Source: Lachnospiraceae bacterium
GTDB lineage: Bacteria; Bacillota; Clostridia; Lachnospirales; Lachnospiraceae
NCBI GenBank assembly: GCA_017614155.1
Contig: JAGACK010000053.1
Span: 1 to 64,000 of the forward strand
DNA length: 64,000 bases
Reading direction: 5' to 3'
The notes beneath the pieces are model-generated. The model was not told the DNA's origin and did no database searches. It was given only the letters and a program-made list of their open reading frames with translations. The position numbers and the translations under genes were made by a program. Shown here one piece after another: positions 51,379 through 60,103 of this stretch. Within the stretch, counting starts at the first letter, position 1, and the number at the start of each line of letters is the position of its first letter.

Positions 51379-52409
51379 TGTCCAAAATAACGAATAAATT
51401 CAAGGATATGACCGATACTGAACTCCTTCTGACGATAACCATTGTTGTATTCTTTCTGATGTACATCGGAGCGATCATTTTTCAGGGCAAGGGTTTTTTA
51501 AAGCCCCAGACCTTCTTTAACATCCTGAACGCCAACGCCGCTCTTATTATACTGTCATGCGGCATGAGTGTTGTCATGATAACCGGTGGGATCGATATCT
51601 CGGTCGGCGGTGTGACGGCGCTTGTAAGCATGTGCGCAGCGGTTTATCTTGATTTCAAGGGCGGAAATGTGGCTGTTTCGATGCTGATCGCGATAGGCAT
51701 AGGCCTCGCATACGGACTGGTACAGGGATTTCTGGTTGCTTATCTTGATATCCAGCCGTTCATCGTGTCGCTTGCCGGTATGTTCTTTGCCCGTGGCATG
51801 ACGACCATAGTCAATACCAATCCCTTCAATGTCCAGAATGAGAGCTTCCAGGCGCTGAAGAATGCCAGGATCATCGTTCCGGGCATGGGCTCGGTCAACA
51901 AGAAGGGCGTATATGTAAATGCTTATGTTGAGATAGGTGTTATCGTTGCCATAGTGATAGTCATCCTGATGTTCTGTCTGCTCAAGTGGACAAAGCTTGG
52001 CAGGAATTTCTACGCTGTCGGCGGAAACAAGCAGAGCGCACTGATGCTCGGTATCAATGTCAAGAAGACGAAGTTCATGTCCCACATGATCTGCTCGCTT
52101 CTTGCAGGCATCGGAGGATATGTATATTTCCTTCATGTCGGATCGGGTGCTGCAACTCATGCGCAGGGTGCAGAGATGAACGCCATCGCATCCTCCATCA
52201 TTGGCGGAACGATGCTGACCGGAGGTGTCGGAAACATCATCGGCACATTCTTCGGAGTCCTGTCGCTGAGCACCATCCAGAACATAGTCTCCAGCGCCGG
52301 ACTTGACCAGGCTTGGTGGACGGGCATAACCATCGCAGCCATGCTGTGTATCTTCCTGGTCATCCAGTCAGTGGTCATGGCAAGGAAAAAGAGGGCTATA
52401 AAGAAATAA
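51378..52409 (+). CDS. Sugar ABC transporter permease (YjfF-like)
   Basis: 343 residues, the second and distinct BPD_transp_2 permease (SCGMSVVMITGGIDISVGG, VQGFLVAYLDIQPFIVSLAG, FYAVGGNKQSALMLGI, ASSIIGGTMLTGG). Two different permeases after one double ATPase is the ytfQRT-yjfF arrangement, which imports galactofuranose in enteric bacteria. Substrate here is an inference from order only. Ends before a strong terminator. Confidence 0.93.
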   Translation: MSKITNKFKDMTDTELLLTITIVVFFLMYIGAIIFQGKGFLKPQTFFNILNANAALIILSCGMSVVMITGGIDISVGGVTALVSMCAAVYLDFKGGNVAVSMLIAIGIGLAYGLVQGFLVAYLDIQPFIVSLAGMFFARGMTTIVNTNPFNVQNESFQALKNARIIVPGMGSVNKKGVYVNAYVEIGVIVAIVIVILMFCLLKWTKLGRNFYAVGGNKQSALMLGINVKKTKFMSHMICSLLAGIGGYVYFLHVGSGAATHAQGAEMNAIASSIIGGTMLTGGVGNIIGTFFGVLSLSTIQNIVSSAGLDQAWWTGITIAAMLCIFLVIQSVVMARKKRAIKK

Positions 52410-52433
52410 TAAAATCGGATATTTTGAATCTAC

Positions 52434-52492
52434 GCTGCAGGTGTTGTTTTTCTCGTTGATTTTTCGAAAAACAGCACCTGCAGCTGTTTTTG
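52434..52492 (+). terminator. Terminator of sugar ABC operon
   Basis: GCTGCAGGTGTTGTTTTTC pairs with GAAAAACAGCACCTGCAGC with few mismatches, followed by TGTTTTTG. Confidence 0.85.
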
Positions 52493-52579
52493 TAATTATG
52501 TGTTTATTCTGAGAGAAGGAGTTTTGAGAACCCGGGATTGTCGTTGATATATATTTGGTAATGAAACTGCATGAAGTTG

Positions 52580-52588
52580 TGTTAATAT
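52580..52588 (+). promoter_or_regulatory. Extended -10 promoter giving a near-leaderless transcript
   Basis: TGTTAATAT (extended -10) ends 6 bp before the ATG at 52595, and no ribosome site fits between. Confidence 0.4.
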
Positions 52589-52594
52589 AGTTGT

Positions 52595-53644
52595 ATGAAA
52601 AAGAGCGTTGTTTTTATTATTTTGATATGCATGATCTGTGTGCTGGCTGTGGGGTGCGCGCAGGGCGTTTCCCGCAAGACCGCTGAGGAGGGTCCTGTCG
52701 AAAAGAAGGAGGATCTCATCGTGGTCGGTTTTTCACAGGTCGGGGCTGAATCCGACTGGCGGAAGGAGAATTCCGAGTCGATGAGATCTGCCTTTACCAG
52801 GGACAAGGGATACGAGCTTATCTTTGAGGACGCGCAGCAAAAGCAGGCCAATCAGATCACGGCTATCAGGACCTTCATCCAGAGAGGGGTTGATTATATA
52901 GTGCTTGCTCCCGTGGCTGAGGACGGATGGGACACGGTGCTTGGAGAAGCGCGGGATGCCGGTATCCCTGTCATCGTCGTCGACCGTATGGTGAATGTGG
53001 AGGATGAAAGCCTCTTTACCTGCTGGGTCGGATCTGATTTCAGGCTTGAAAGCCAGAAGGCCTGCAGATGGCTCAAGGTTTATCTTGATAAACAGCATTT
53101 CAAGCCCGGTGATGTGAACATAGTGGACATCCAGGGGACGATCGGTTCATCGGCGCAGATCGGGAGGACGAGAGGCCTGCGTGATGCGGTCATCGATAAC
53201 GGATGGAATCTGCTGGATGCCGTCCCCGGCGAGTTTACGCAGGCGAAGGGAAGGGAAGCCACTGCAAGGCTTCTTGAGAAGTATGATAATATAAATGTCG
53301 TCTACTGCGAGAATGACAATGAGGCCTTCGGGGCCCTTGAAGCCATAGAAGCCGCTGGCAGGAGGCCGGGACGCAATATACGCGCAGGCGATGTGATGGT
53401 CATATCTTTTGACGGCGTGAGCAGCCAGGCTTTGGATAATCTTCGCAGCGGAAGCATCTCGTGCATAGGAGAGTGCAATCCGCTTCACGGGCCCAGGGTC
53501 AGGAAGATAATCGAAAACATCGAGAAGGGAGAGACTCCCGATAAGTATGAATATGTCGACGAGGATATCTTCAGCGGATATGAAGGCATAACAGAGATAT
53601 CGGTAGACGGCAAAAGCTATCCGGTGAAGATCATGGGTAAATAA
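52595..53644 (+). CDS. Second YtfQ-like sugar-binding lipoprotein
   Basis: 349 residues. Signal peptide with lipobox LAVGC (Cys21). A short charged linker precedes a type I periplasmic-binding fold closely resembling YtfQ in its blocks: VVGFSQVGAESDWR, DAQQKQANQITAIRTFI, GVDYIVLAPVAEDGW, VDIQGTIGSSAQIGR, VYCENDNEAFGAL, VISFDGV. It lies behind the transporter terminator with its own promoter. It may deliver a different sugar or serve as sensing partner for the YesM-type kinase. No ribosome site is visible. Confidence 0.9.
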   Translation: MKKSVVFIILICMICVLAVGCAQGVSRKTAEEGPVEKKEDLIVVGFSQVGAESDWRKENSESMRSAFTRDKGYELIFEDAQQKQANQITAIRTFIQRGVDYIVLAPVAEDGWDTVLGEARDAGIPVIVVDRMVNVEDESLFTCWVGSDFRLESQKACRWLKVYLDKQHFKPGDVNIVDIQGTIGSSAQIGRTRGLRDAVIDNGWNLLDAVPGEFTQAKGREATARLLEKYDNINVVYCENDNEAFGALEAIEAAGRRPGRNIRAGDVMVISFDGVSSQALDNLRSGSISCIGECNPLHGPRVRKIIENIEKGETPDKYEYVDEDIFSGYEGITEISVDGKSYPVKIMGK

Positions 53645-53676
53645 GGAGACAGGGGGACGGTCCTATTGTCTCCTTT
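53643..53676 (+). repeat. REP-like G-rich single unit
   Basis: GGAGACAGGGGGACGGTCC then TATTGTCTCC overlaps the stop region of the binding-protein gene and precedes the CIRCE element. Confidence 0.9.
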
Positions 53677-53686
53677 TTGTTGTTTA

Positions 53687-53713
53687 TTAGCACTCAATAA
53701 AATTGAGTGCTAA
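53687..53713 (+). promoter_or_regulatory. CIRCE operator (HrcA binding site)
   Basis: TTAGCACTC, nine bases, GAGTGCTAA: the exact CIRCE consensus. It lies 7 bp upstream of the -35 box of the htpG promoter. HrcA represses at CIRCE until heat shock, so htpG should belong to the HrcA regulon here. Confidence 0.95.
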
Positions 53714-53720
53714 TTTTTTA

Positions 53721-53749
53721 TTGACTTTTGGAATTCAGGGTCTTAAAAT
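53721..53749 (+). promoter_or_regulatory. SigA promoter of htpG
   Basis: TTGACT (53721-53726), 17 bp, TAAAAT (53744-53749). Transcription would start near 53756, giving a ~150-nt leader that contains a whole REP-like inverted pair. Confidence 0.8.
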
Positions 53750-53766
53750 CATTTATGGTTGACAGA

Positions 53767-53871
53767 GGGAGACAGGGGGACGGTCCTATTGTCTCCTTTC
53801 CCAACACAGGGAAACTGATCTGGTTGTGTGATTGAAGGAAGGAGACAAAAGGACCGTCCCCCTGTCTCCCG
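53767..53871. repeat. REP-like inverted pair in the htpG leader (copy 5)
   Basis: G-rich unit 53767-53797 and inverted unit 53841-53871 with a 43-nt spacer. It is within the predicted 5' untranslated region, ending 33 bp before the htpG start. Confidence 0.9.
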
Positions 53872-53904
53872 GGCAATATATACAGGAAAGGAAGTGTTTT
53901 TATT

Positions 53905-55989
53905 ATGGCTGAGAAAAAAGGGTCGCTTTCGATATCGAGCGAAAATATCTTCCCGATTATAAAAAAATGGATGTATTCCGACCAGGATATCTTCATCAGA
54001 GAGCTGATCTCCAACGGATGTGACGCCATCACGAAGCTGAAAAAGCTTGAGATGATGGGAGAATATGCGGCTCCGAAGGAGGAAACCGACGGAACCGACG
54101 GCGCGATGCTCAAGGGCAGGATCGATGTGGAGTGCGATGACAAGAACAAGACTCTGACATTCATCGATAACGGCCTTGGCATGACGATGGATGAGGTTGA
54201 CGAGTACATCAACCAGATCGCATTTTCAGGCGCTACGGATTTCATCGAAAAATACAAGGACAAGTCGGATGCGGATCAGATCATCGGTCATTTCGGCCTT
54301 GGTTTTTATTCTGCATTCATGGTCGCAGACAGGGTCACGATAGATTCTCTTTCGTATAAGAAGGACGCGGCTCCGGTCCACTGGGAATGCGAAGGCGCCG
54401 GGACCGACTTCGAGATGAAGGACGGCGACAGGGACAGGGTCGGAACAAAGATTACGCTGCATATCAACGACGACTGTCTCAAATACTGCAATGAATACAC
54501 GGTACGCGAGGTGCTTGAGAAATACTGCTCCTTCATGCCGACAGAGATATATCTTGTAAATGTCAACAAGGCACCCGAGGAGCCCAAAAAGGACAAGGAC
54601 GGCAAGGAGATAGAGCCCGAGCCGCCGAAGCCTGTCAACGATACACATCCGCTCTGGGCAAAGACTCCGAAGGACTGCACTGATGAGGAATACAAGGAGT
54701 TCTACCGCAAGGTCTTCAGGGATTACAGGGAACCGCTGTTCTGGATTCATCTGAACATGGATTACCCGTTCAACCTCAAAGGGATCCTTTATTTCCCGAA
54801 GATAAACATCGAATACGAATCGATAGAGGGAGTTATCAAGCTCTACAACAATCAGGTCTTCATCGCCGACAACATCAAGGAGGTCATCCCTGAGTTCCTG
54901 ATGCTCCTCAAGGGTGTGATAGACTGTCCCGATCTGCCGCTCAATGTTTCCAGAAGCGCGCTTCAGAACGACGGCTTTGTGAACAAGATCTCTGATTATA
55001 TCACAAAGAAGGTTGCCGAAAAGCTGTCCGGCCTTTGCAAGACCGACAGGGAAAACTACGAAAAATATTGGGAGGACATCTCGCCCTTCGTCAAGTACGG
55101 CGTGCTCCGCAACGACAAGTTCGCCGAAAAGATCAATGATTATATACTCTTCAAGGATATCTACGACAAGTTCACGACCCTGCCCGAGTGCCTCGAGGTA
55201 AAGCCCATCGACACCGGCGATGATGAGGAGACTGATAATAAGGACGCCGCAGCCTCCGATGAGAAGCAGGAGGATAATAAGGACGAAGCGGCTTCTGAAG
55301 AAAAGGCTGAAGATGCTCCCGAGAAGGTTGAAGGAGAAGTCGTAGACGAAAACGGCGAACCCGTAGAGGAAGAGAAGAAGGAAAAGAAGGTCTACTATGT
55401 GACGGATCCCGTACAGCAGAGCCAGTATGTGAACATGTTCAAATCGGCAAAGATGACTGCCGTGGTGCTTACGCATAATATAGACCAGCCGTTCATCCAG
55501 TCTCTTGAATCAAAGAATGAGGGAGTCAGGTTCCTGCGTATCGATTCCGAGGTCGAGGACACGATGCGTTCAAAGACTTCAAAGAAGGAGATCGAGGAGT
55601 TTAAGGAGAAATCCGAAAAGCTTGAAAAGAAGCTGAGGAAGACGCTCAAGAAGGACAAACTCGTCGTGAAGCTTGACAAGCTCAAGAATAAGAAGGTCGC
55701 GTCCATGATTACCTTCTCCGAGGAGTCACGCAGGATGCAGGATATGATGAAGATGTATTCCATGGGGAACGACATGGGAGATATGTTCAAGGATGCCGAG
55801 GGCGAAACCCTCATACTGAACGCGGGGCATCCGCTCGTACAGAAGGTCATGGAGGATCCCGAAAGCGATTCCTCAAAGCTTATCGAACAGCAGCTTTATG
55901 ATCTGGCGCTTCTTTCGAACAAGCAGCTTTCGCCTGATGAGCTGACCAAGTTCATCCAGCGCAGCAACGATATACTGCTGAAGATCTAA
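53905..55989 (+). CDS. htpG: Hsp90 family chaperone HtpG
   Basis: 694 residues, longer than the ~625 of E. coli. N-terminal ATPase: IFIRELISNGCDAITKL, FIDNGLGMTMDEV, IGHFGLGFYSAFMVAD. Middle domain: FPKINIEYESIEGVIKLY, and LPLNVSRSALQND. C-terminal dimer domain to the end. A run of ~60 acidic/Ala residues (~res 432-495: DEETDNKDAAASDEKQED) is inserted in the middle domain before VYYVTDPVQQSQY. It folds client proteins in the cytoplasm using ATP. AGGAAAGGAAG precedes the ATG. Regulated by CIRCE/HrcA. Confidence 0.96.
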   Translation: MAEKKGSLSISSENIFPIIKKWMYSDQDIFIRELISNGCDAITKLKKLEMMGEYAAPKEETDGTDGAMLKGRIDVECDDKNKTLTFIDNGLGMTMDEVDEYINQIAFSGATDFIEKYKDKSDADQIIGHFGLGFYSAFMVADRVTIDSLSYKKDAAPVHWECEGAGTDFEMKDGDRDRVGTKITLHINDDCLKYCNEYTVREVLEKYCSFMPTEIYLVNVNKAPEEPKKDKDGKEIEPEPPKPVNDTHPLWAKTPKDCTDEEYKEFYRKVFRDYREPLFWIHLNMDYPFNLKGILYFPKINIEYESIEGVIKLYNNQVFIADNIKEVIPEFLMLLKGVIDCPDLPLNVSRSALQNDGFVNKISDYITKKVAEKLSGLCKTDRENYEKYWEDISPFVKYGVLRNDKFAEKINDYILFKDIYDKFTTLPECLEVKPIDTGDDEETDNKDAAASDEKQEDNKDEAASEEKAEDAPEKVEGEVVDENGEPVEEEKKEKKVYYVTDPVQQSQYVNMFKSAKMTAVVLTHNIDQPFIQSLESKNEGVRFLRIDSEVEDTMRSKTSKKEIEEFKEKSEKLEKKLRKTLKKDKLVVKLDKLKNKKVASMITFSEESRRMQDMMKMYSMGNDMGDMFKDAEGETLILNAGHPLVQKVMEDPESDSSKLIEQQLYDLALLSNKQLSPDELTKFIQRSNDILLKI

Positions 55990-56008
55990 CCTTGATTTAT
56001 GTTAACCG

Positions 56009-56198
56009 GAGACTCAGCAACATGTTTTGTTCACGGCTCGGACAGTTCTAAGCTCACCGTTCGTCTGATGAACTAAATTTCGCTCTGCGCCGTTCCGCGC
56101 CTGAAAAACGGCGCGGCCTTCGCACCCGCGAAATTTATCAGACTCCGGTTCGCTAAGAACTGCCGGCTGGGTGTTCACAAAACATGTTGCTGAGTCTC
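56009..56198. repeat. Palindromic element, copy A
   Basis: The element has perfect 16-bp terminal arms GAGACTCAGCAACATG / CATGTTGCTGAGTCTC. Inside are TTTTGTTCACGGCTC / GTGTTCACAAAAC and a CGCGCC-rich core. Its interior is nearly identical, in reverse, to 63501-63660, but the arms differ. Located between the convergent htpG and HdeD-like genes, preceded by TTTATGTTAAC at 55996. Confidence 0.9.
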
Positions 56199-56232
56199 GT
56201 GAATAACCGGCCCTAATTATATATCCTTGCTC

Positions 56233-56787
56233 CTAGGCTGAAAATGTGCTTGCTATCATCTTGATGCCGGAGAGGATGATCTCGACTCCCACAACAAGCC
56301 CGATGGTCATGGCACTGATGAGCGGATGCACAAATCCGAATATGCCCGCGATGATCATAAGGATGCCGATGATCACATGGATCCACCATTTGCCTGCGAT
56401 CATCTCAACCGCTTTCTCAACATCCCCGGGAAGCTTTTTGATCCCGAATGCAGCCAGGATGCTGAGCAGGCCTGCAGCTATGAGCCATCCGAAAAGGATG
56501 TACAGGCTTATTTCGGCAGCGAGGATATTTGCATAATTACTGATCACGATTGCAAAACCGCAGATGCATGCAAGTATGGCGCTGATCAGGCTCCAGGTGT
56601 TCGCAAGCCCCATCTTTTTTCTCTCACTGTAGGTCACCAGAGCCTCTATTGCATAAAAGAACATCATGACTCCGGCAAACCAGATAAGTGACAGGAATGT
56701 CATGCCCGGACGGACAATGCAGAAAATCCCGCCTATTGCGACCAGGATTCCCAGGATTATCAGAAACGCTTTTTTCCCTTTAGACAT
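56233..56787 (-). CDS. HdeD family (DUF308) membrane protein
   Basis: 184 residues, six hydrophobic helices in the HdeD pattern of three short helical pairs with glycine-rich turns (LGILVAIGGIFCIVRPG, IIGILMIIAGIFGFVHP). In enterics HdeD is linked to acid resistance; in Firmicutes the role is unknown. A strong promoter and a ribosome site (GGAGGAAAA) precede it. Monocistronic. Confidence 0.85.
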   Translation of the reverse strand: MSKGKKAFLIILGILVAIGGIFCIVRPGMTFLSLIWFAGVMMFFYAIEALVTYSERKKMGLANTWSLISAILACICGFAIVISNYANILAAEISLYILFGWLIAAGLLSILAAFGIKKLPGDVEKAVEMIAGKWWIHVIIGILMIIAGIFGFVHPLISAMTIGLVVGVEIILSGIKMIASTFSA

Positions 56788-56832
56788 AATTATTTTCCTC
56801 CATATAAAAACTGCTGTTCACAAAACTATTGA

Positions 56833-56861
56833 ATTGTAATTCGATAGCGTTTTAATGTCAA
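56833..56861 (-). promoter_or_regulatory. SigA promoter of HdeD-like gene
   Basis: On the minus strand TTGACA (56861-56856), 17 bp, TACAAT (56838-56833): near consensus. Confidence 0.85.
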
Positions 56862-56950
56862 GCAATGACGGCTTTTCGCGGACATTTTATTGAAAGGGTC
56901 AAAGGTCTGAAAATATTGTTGCAGATTGATGCTACTGTTTGGGACAACTG

Positions 56951-56959
56951 TGATACAAT
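56951..56959 (+). promoter_or_regulatory. Extended -10 promoter of HD-GYP gene
   Basis: TGATACAAT without a good -35, 21 bp before the start at 56981. Confidence 0.45.
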
Positions 56960-56980
56960 TAAATACCGGGAGGCGGTACC

Positions 56981-58180
56981 ATGAAAAATCTCGCAAAAAA
57001 GATCTGCAAAAGACTGCATGATGATCTCATAGAAGGATTTGACCTTTGGCAGCAGATGCTGAATGTAGCTGTTCTGATAGCGATCGGGGGAGCCGTTGTT
57101 TCAGCGTTCATATCGCTTGCCCTGGGAAATTCCGTCATAGCGATAGCGGCTTTTCTGTTTACGGCGGTATTTGCCGTGATCTGTCTCATCCTGTCTTTGA
57201 AATCAAAGGATGTCATATATGCAGCCGTGCTTTTCTCCGTAGTCGCCAATTTCATCCTCTTTCCGGTCATGTATTTTTATTCCGGAGGATACCACGGAGG
57301 CATGCCGCTGTGGCTGCTGCTAAGCCTCGTTATCAGCTGGGTCATAATAAGGAAAAGGATCCTGTATGTCGTTTATGTGCTGAGCGTGATCTTTCAGAGC
57401 GCCTGTATCCTGTACAGTGAGGCTCATCCCGAAATGGTCGTCAGATTCAATTCCGAGCATGATGCGGCCATGGATGTGATCCAGTCGCTGATACTGGTCT
57501 CGCTGATATTCGGGATCATCATCAGATATCAGAGCAGTGCATACGAAAAAAAGAAGCAGGAGCTGGATGAAGCAAATGCCAAGCTGTCGGAGGCGAATGC
57601 CAGGATAACGATGCAGTCCATGTATACCCTGGCAAAGACCATAGATGCCAAGGACAGATATACCAACGGCCATTCCATCAGGGTGGCAAAATACGCAAAG
57701 ATGATCGCCGAGCGGCTGGGCTTTTCAAAGGACGATATCGAGGAACTGTACAACATGGCCATGCTGCACGATATCGGAAAGATAGGAGTGCCGGATGCGA
57801 TAATAAACAAGAAGGGGAAGCTATCGGAGGATGAGTATCATATAATAAAGCTCCACCCTTCGATTGGATATGATATCCTGTCTGAAATGCCGGAATTGAA
57901 GCATGTCGGCGTAGGAGCCAGATGGCACCATGAAAGATATGACGGGACAGGCTATCCTGACGGCCTGGTCGGAGACCAGATACCCTTAAATGCCAGGATC
58001 ATAAGCGTGGCTGATGCATATGATGCAATGACCAGCAACAGAAGCTACAGATCCTTCATGGCTCAGGAGGAGGTCAGGAAAGAACTTGAAAACGGGCGGG
58101 GGACCCAGTTTGATCCGCAGATCGCGGATATCATGCTCGACATTATGAAGGAGGACCGTTTCTATGACCTTCACGAATGA
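56981..58180 (+). CDS. Membrane HD-GYP domain protein (probable c-di-GMP phosphodiesterase)
   Basis: 399 residues. Five to six membrane helices (~res 25-185), a coiled linker (KKKQELDEANAKLSEANA), then HD-GYP: GHSIRVAKYA, LHDIGKIGVP, LHPSIGYDIL, WHHERYDGTGYPDG, SVADAYDAMTS. All metal-binding residues are present. The catalytic half resembles that of the protein at 7903, but the membrane part is different, so the two may answer different signals. Ribosome site GGGAGGCGG. The end overlaps the GNAT gene by 17 bp. Confidence 0.9.
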   Translation: MKNLAKKICKRLHDDLIEGFDLWQQMLNVAVLIAIGGAVVSAFISLALGNSVIAIAAFLFTAVFAVICLILSLKSKDVIYAAVLFSVVANFILFPVMYFYSGGYHGGMPLWLLLSLVISWVIIRKRILYVVYVLSVIFQSACILYSEAHPEMVVRFNSEHDAAMDVIQSLILVSLIFGIIIRYQSSAYEKKKQELDEANAKLSEANARITMQSMYTLAKTIDAKDRYTNGHSIRVAKYAKMIAERLGFSKDDIEELYNMAMLHDIGKIGVPDAIINKKGKLSEDEYHIIKLHPSIGYDILSEMPELKHVGVGARWHHERYDGTGYPDGLVGDQIPLNARIISVADAYDAMTSNRSYRSFMAQEEVRKELENGRGTQFDPQIADIMLDIMKEDRFYDLHE

Positions 58181-58826
58181 GAATCCTTCTATCCGCGCGC
58201 TGTATGAACACGCCTTTTCAAAGGGCTTATCCCCGAAATGTGTATTTAACGAGGAAACGCAGGACAGGTATATCGAAACAGCGATAGATGCTTACAGGGA
58301 TTATGCGCTTTTCAGGTATCTTTTCAACGGAAAATATGATACGGATGTGTTCTCGCGCATGATGTCCGTGGATTTCAGGAGCAGGATCGGCTTTACTGCC
58401 GGGATCGCAAGCAGCGAAGCCTTTGAATCCGTCATGCTTATCGAACCGCCGAAAGCGGAAAAGCCGGATATGGCTGATTATTTCAAGGTTGCGCATCCAA
58501 GTGACTATTCGCTGCTTTTAAGGCCCATCATGTACCGCATGGAGGGATTTGAAAAGTATGCCCTGGAAAAAAGGGAGCAGTTCCTGGATGAAAGGACCTG
58601 GTATATTTATGTCTTTGCGACAAAGGAAGAGTTCAAGGGAAGGGGATTTGGCAGGAAGCTGATGGATATCCTCCTTTCCTTTGCGGATGATAATAAATGC
58701 AGGGTCTGCCTGGAAACAAACGACAGCGGCAATGTCGGGATGTATGAACACTTCGGGTTCAAGACAGCCGCTGTCTCGCAATACCGGGGGGTTCTGGAAC
58801 ACTACAACATGATATATGAAAAATGA
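58164..58826 (+). CDS. GNAT family acetyltransferase
   Basis: 220 residues. The C-terminal half carries the GNAT core: WYIYVFATKEEFKGRGFGRKLM (acetyl-CoA binding Q/RxxGxG/A as KGRGFG), CLETNDSGNVGMYEHFGF and the closing strand. The N-terminal half resembles other Firmicute GNATs with a YRDYALFRYLF region. Substrate unknown. Co-transcribed with HD-GYP; AAGGAGGACC before the ATG. Confidence 0.82.
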   Translation: MTFTNENPSIRALYEHAFSKGLSPKCVFNEETQDRYIETAIDAYRDYALFRYLFNGKYDTDVFSRMMSVDFRSRIGFTAGIASSEAFESVMLIEPPKAEKPDMADYFKVAHPSDYSLLLRPIMYRMEGFEKYALEKREQFLDERTWYIYVFATKEEFKGRGFGRKLMDILLSFADDNKCRVCLETNDSGNVGMYEHFGFKTAAVSQYRGVLEHYNMIYEK

Positions 58827-58843
58827 GTCATCCTTGGCGCGGT

Positions 58844-58890
58844 TTTATGTAAACCGTAGACCGCACGATGTGTTCCACGGCTCACTTTGA
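58844..58890. other. Degenerate TTTATGTAAAC / GTTCCACGGCTC element
   Basis: TTTATGTAAAC then TGTTCCACGGCTCAC after 20 bp, the same blocks as at 23021 and 55996. Its right end overlaps the -35 of the phosphonate cluster promoter. Confidence 0.4.
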
Positions 58891-58914
58891 CATGAGATAT
58901 CCATCTGATATAAT
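58887..58914 (+). promoter_or_regulatory. SigA promoter of phosphonate/surface-polymer cluster
   Basis: TTGACA (58887-58892), 16 bp, TATAAT (58909-58914) with an extended TG: consensus boxes, 45 bp before the first start codon. Confidence 0.85.
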
Positions 58915-58959
58915 AGTAGTCGGATTTTTTGATCTGAGATAAAAAAGAGGATAGGAAAG

Positions 58960-60084
58960 ATGGATATAAAGAGAAATGTTCTTCTGAATCCGGGGCCTTC
59001 GACAACTACCGATACGGTCAAGATGGCCCAGGTTGTGCCTGATATCTGTCCGAGGGAAAAGGAGTTTGCCGGTATCATGGCCCCCATGCGCGACGATCTG
59101 GTACGCATTGTTCACGGAGATTCAAAGGAGTACACGGCGGTGCTTTTTTGCGGATCGGGAACGATATGCATCGATATCGCCCTGAATTCGCTGCTTGATG
59201 AGGGAAAAAAGGCGCTCGTCATCAATAACGGCGCCTACTCGCAGAGAGCCTGCGATGTCTGCAGTTATTATGGACTGCCGTTCATCGGCTTAAAGCAGCC
59301 GCTTTATGAAAAGCCCGATCTCGGGAAAATAGAGGAAACCCTGAAGGAAAACCCCGACATCGGATATGTATATGTGACCTACCATGAGACCGGGACGGGA
59401 CTTCTGAACCCGGTAAAGGAGATAGGCGCGCTCGCGCACAGATACGGCGCATTTCTTATTACCGATACCACCAGCGCCTATGCGATGATCCCGATAAATG
59501 TATATGATCAGAACATTGATTTCTGCATGGCCTCTGCCCAGAAGGGCATCATGGCGATGACAGGTCTTTCTTATATCATAGGAAGACGCGATATCATAGA
59601 AAAGTCAAAGGATTTCCCGAAACGTTCTTATTATTGCAATCTGTATATGCAGTATGAGTATTTCGAAAAGACGGGAGAGATGCATTTCACGCCTCCCGTA
59701 CAGACCATCTATGCGGCCCGTCAGGCGCTCATCGAGTATTTTGAAGAGGGCGAGGAGGCCAAATGGGCAAGGCATCAGCGTGTCATGAAGGCGATCCGAA
59801 AGGGCATAGACGAGATCGGGCTTCACGAGGCTTTAAGCCGTGATGTCCAGTCCGGGCTTGTAGCCGCCATCGATTATCCCGATGATCCGAACTGGGATTT
59901 TGAAAAAATACATGATTACTGCTATGAGAGGGGCTTTACGATCTATCCCGGAAAGATAGACGGCAGGGGCGGTTTCAGGCTGTGCGCCCTGGGCGCCATC
60001 GATGAAAAGGATATTGAGGATTTCTGGGTCGTTTTCAGGGAAGCTCTGAAAGACGCAGGCGTAAGCACTCCGATAGGAAAATAA
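58960..60084 (+). CDS. phnW: 2-aminoethylphosphonate aminotransferase-like (PhnW family)
   Basis: 374 residues, class V PLP aminotransferase fold. N-terminus VLLNPGPSTTTDTV, phosphate-binding GSGTICIDIAL, TYHETGTGLLNPV, ITDTTSAYA, and the PLP lysine in ASAQKGIMAM. This matches PhnW, which interconverts phosphonoacetaldehyde and 2-aminoethylphosphonate with alanine/pyruvate. Beside PEP mutase it would run in the biosynthetic direction. It is the first gene of the cluster. The usual decarboxylase partner is not visible, so a different phosphonate keto substrate is possible. Confidence 0.82.
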   Translation: MDIKRNVLLNPGPSTTTDTVKMAQVVPDICPREKEFAGIMAPMRDDLVRIVHGDSKEYTAVLFCGSGTICIDIALNSLLDEGKKALVINNGAYSQRACDVCSYYGLPFIGLKQPLYEKPDLGKIEETLKENPDIGYVYVTYHETGTGLLNPVKEIGALAHRYGAFLITDTTSAYAMIPINVYDQNIDFCMASAQKGIMAMTGLSYIIGRRDIIEKSKDFPKRSYYCNLYMQYEYFEKTGEMHFTPPVQTIYAARQALIEYFEEGEEAKWARHQRVMKAIRKGIDEIGLHEALSRDVQSGLVAAIDYPDDPNWDFEKIHDYCYERGFTIYPGKIDGRGGFRLCALGAIDEKDIEDFWVVFREALKDAGVSTPIGK

Positions 60085-60103
60085 GACAGAGAGGTTGAAA
60101 ATT

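Noticed and set aside
53687-53713. Inverted repeat as a terminator of the binding-protein gene
   Set aside because: Arms and 9-bp gap match the CIRCE consensus exactly and a promoter follows; it is an operator.
54226-55476. 416-codon open frame on the minus strand
   Set aside because: Lies wholly antisense to htpG, whose domains are unmistakable; it is a codon-bias shadow with no recognisable protein.
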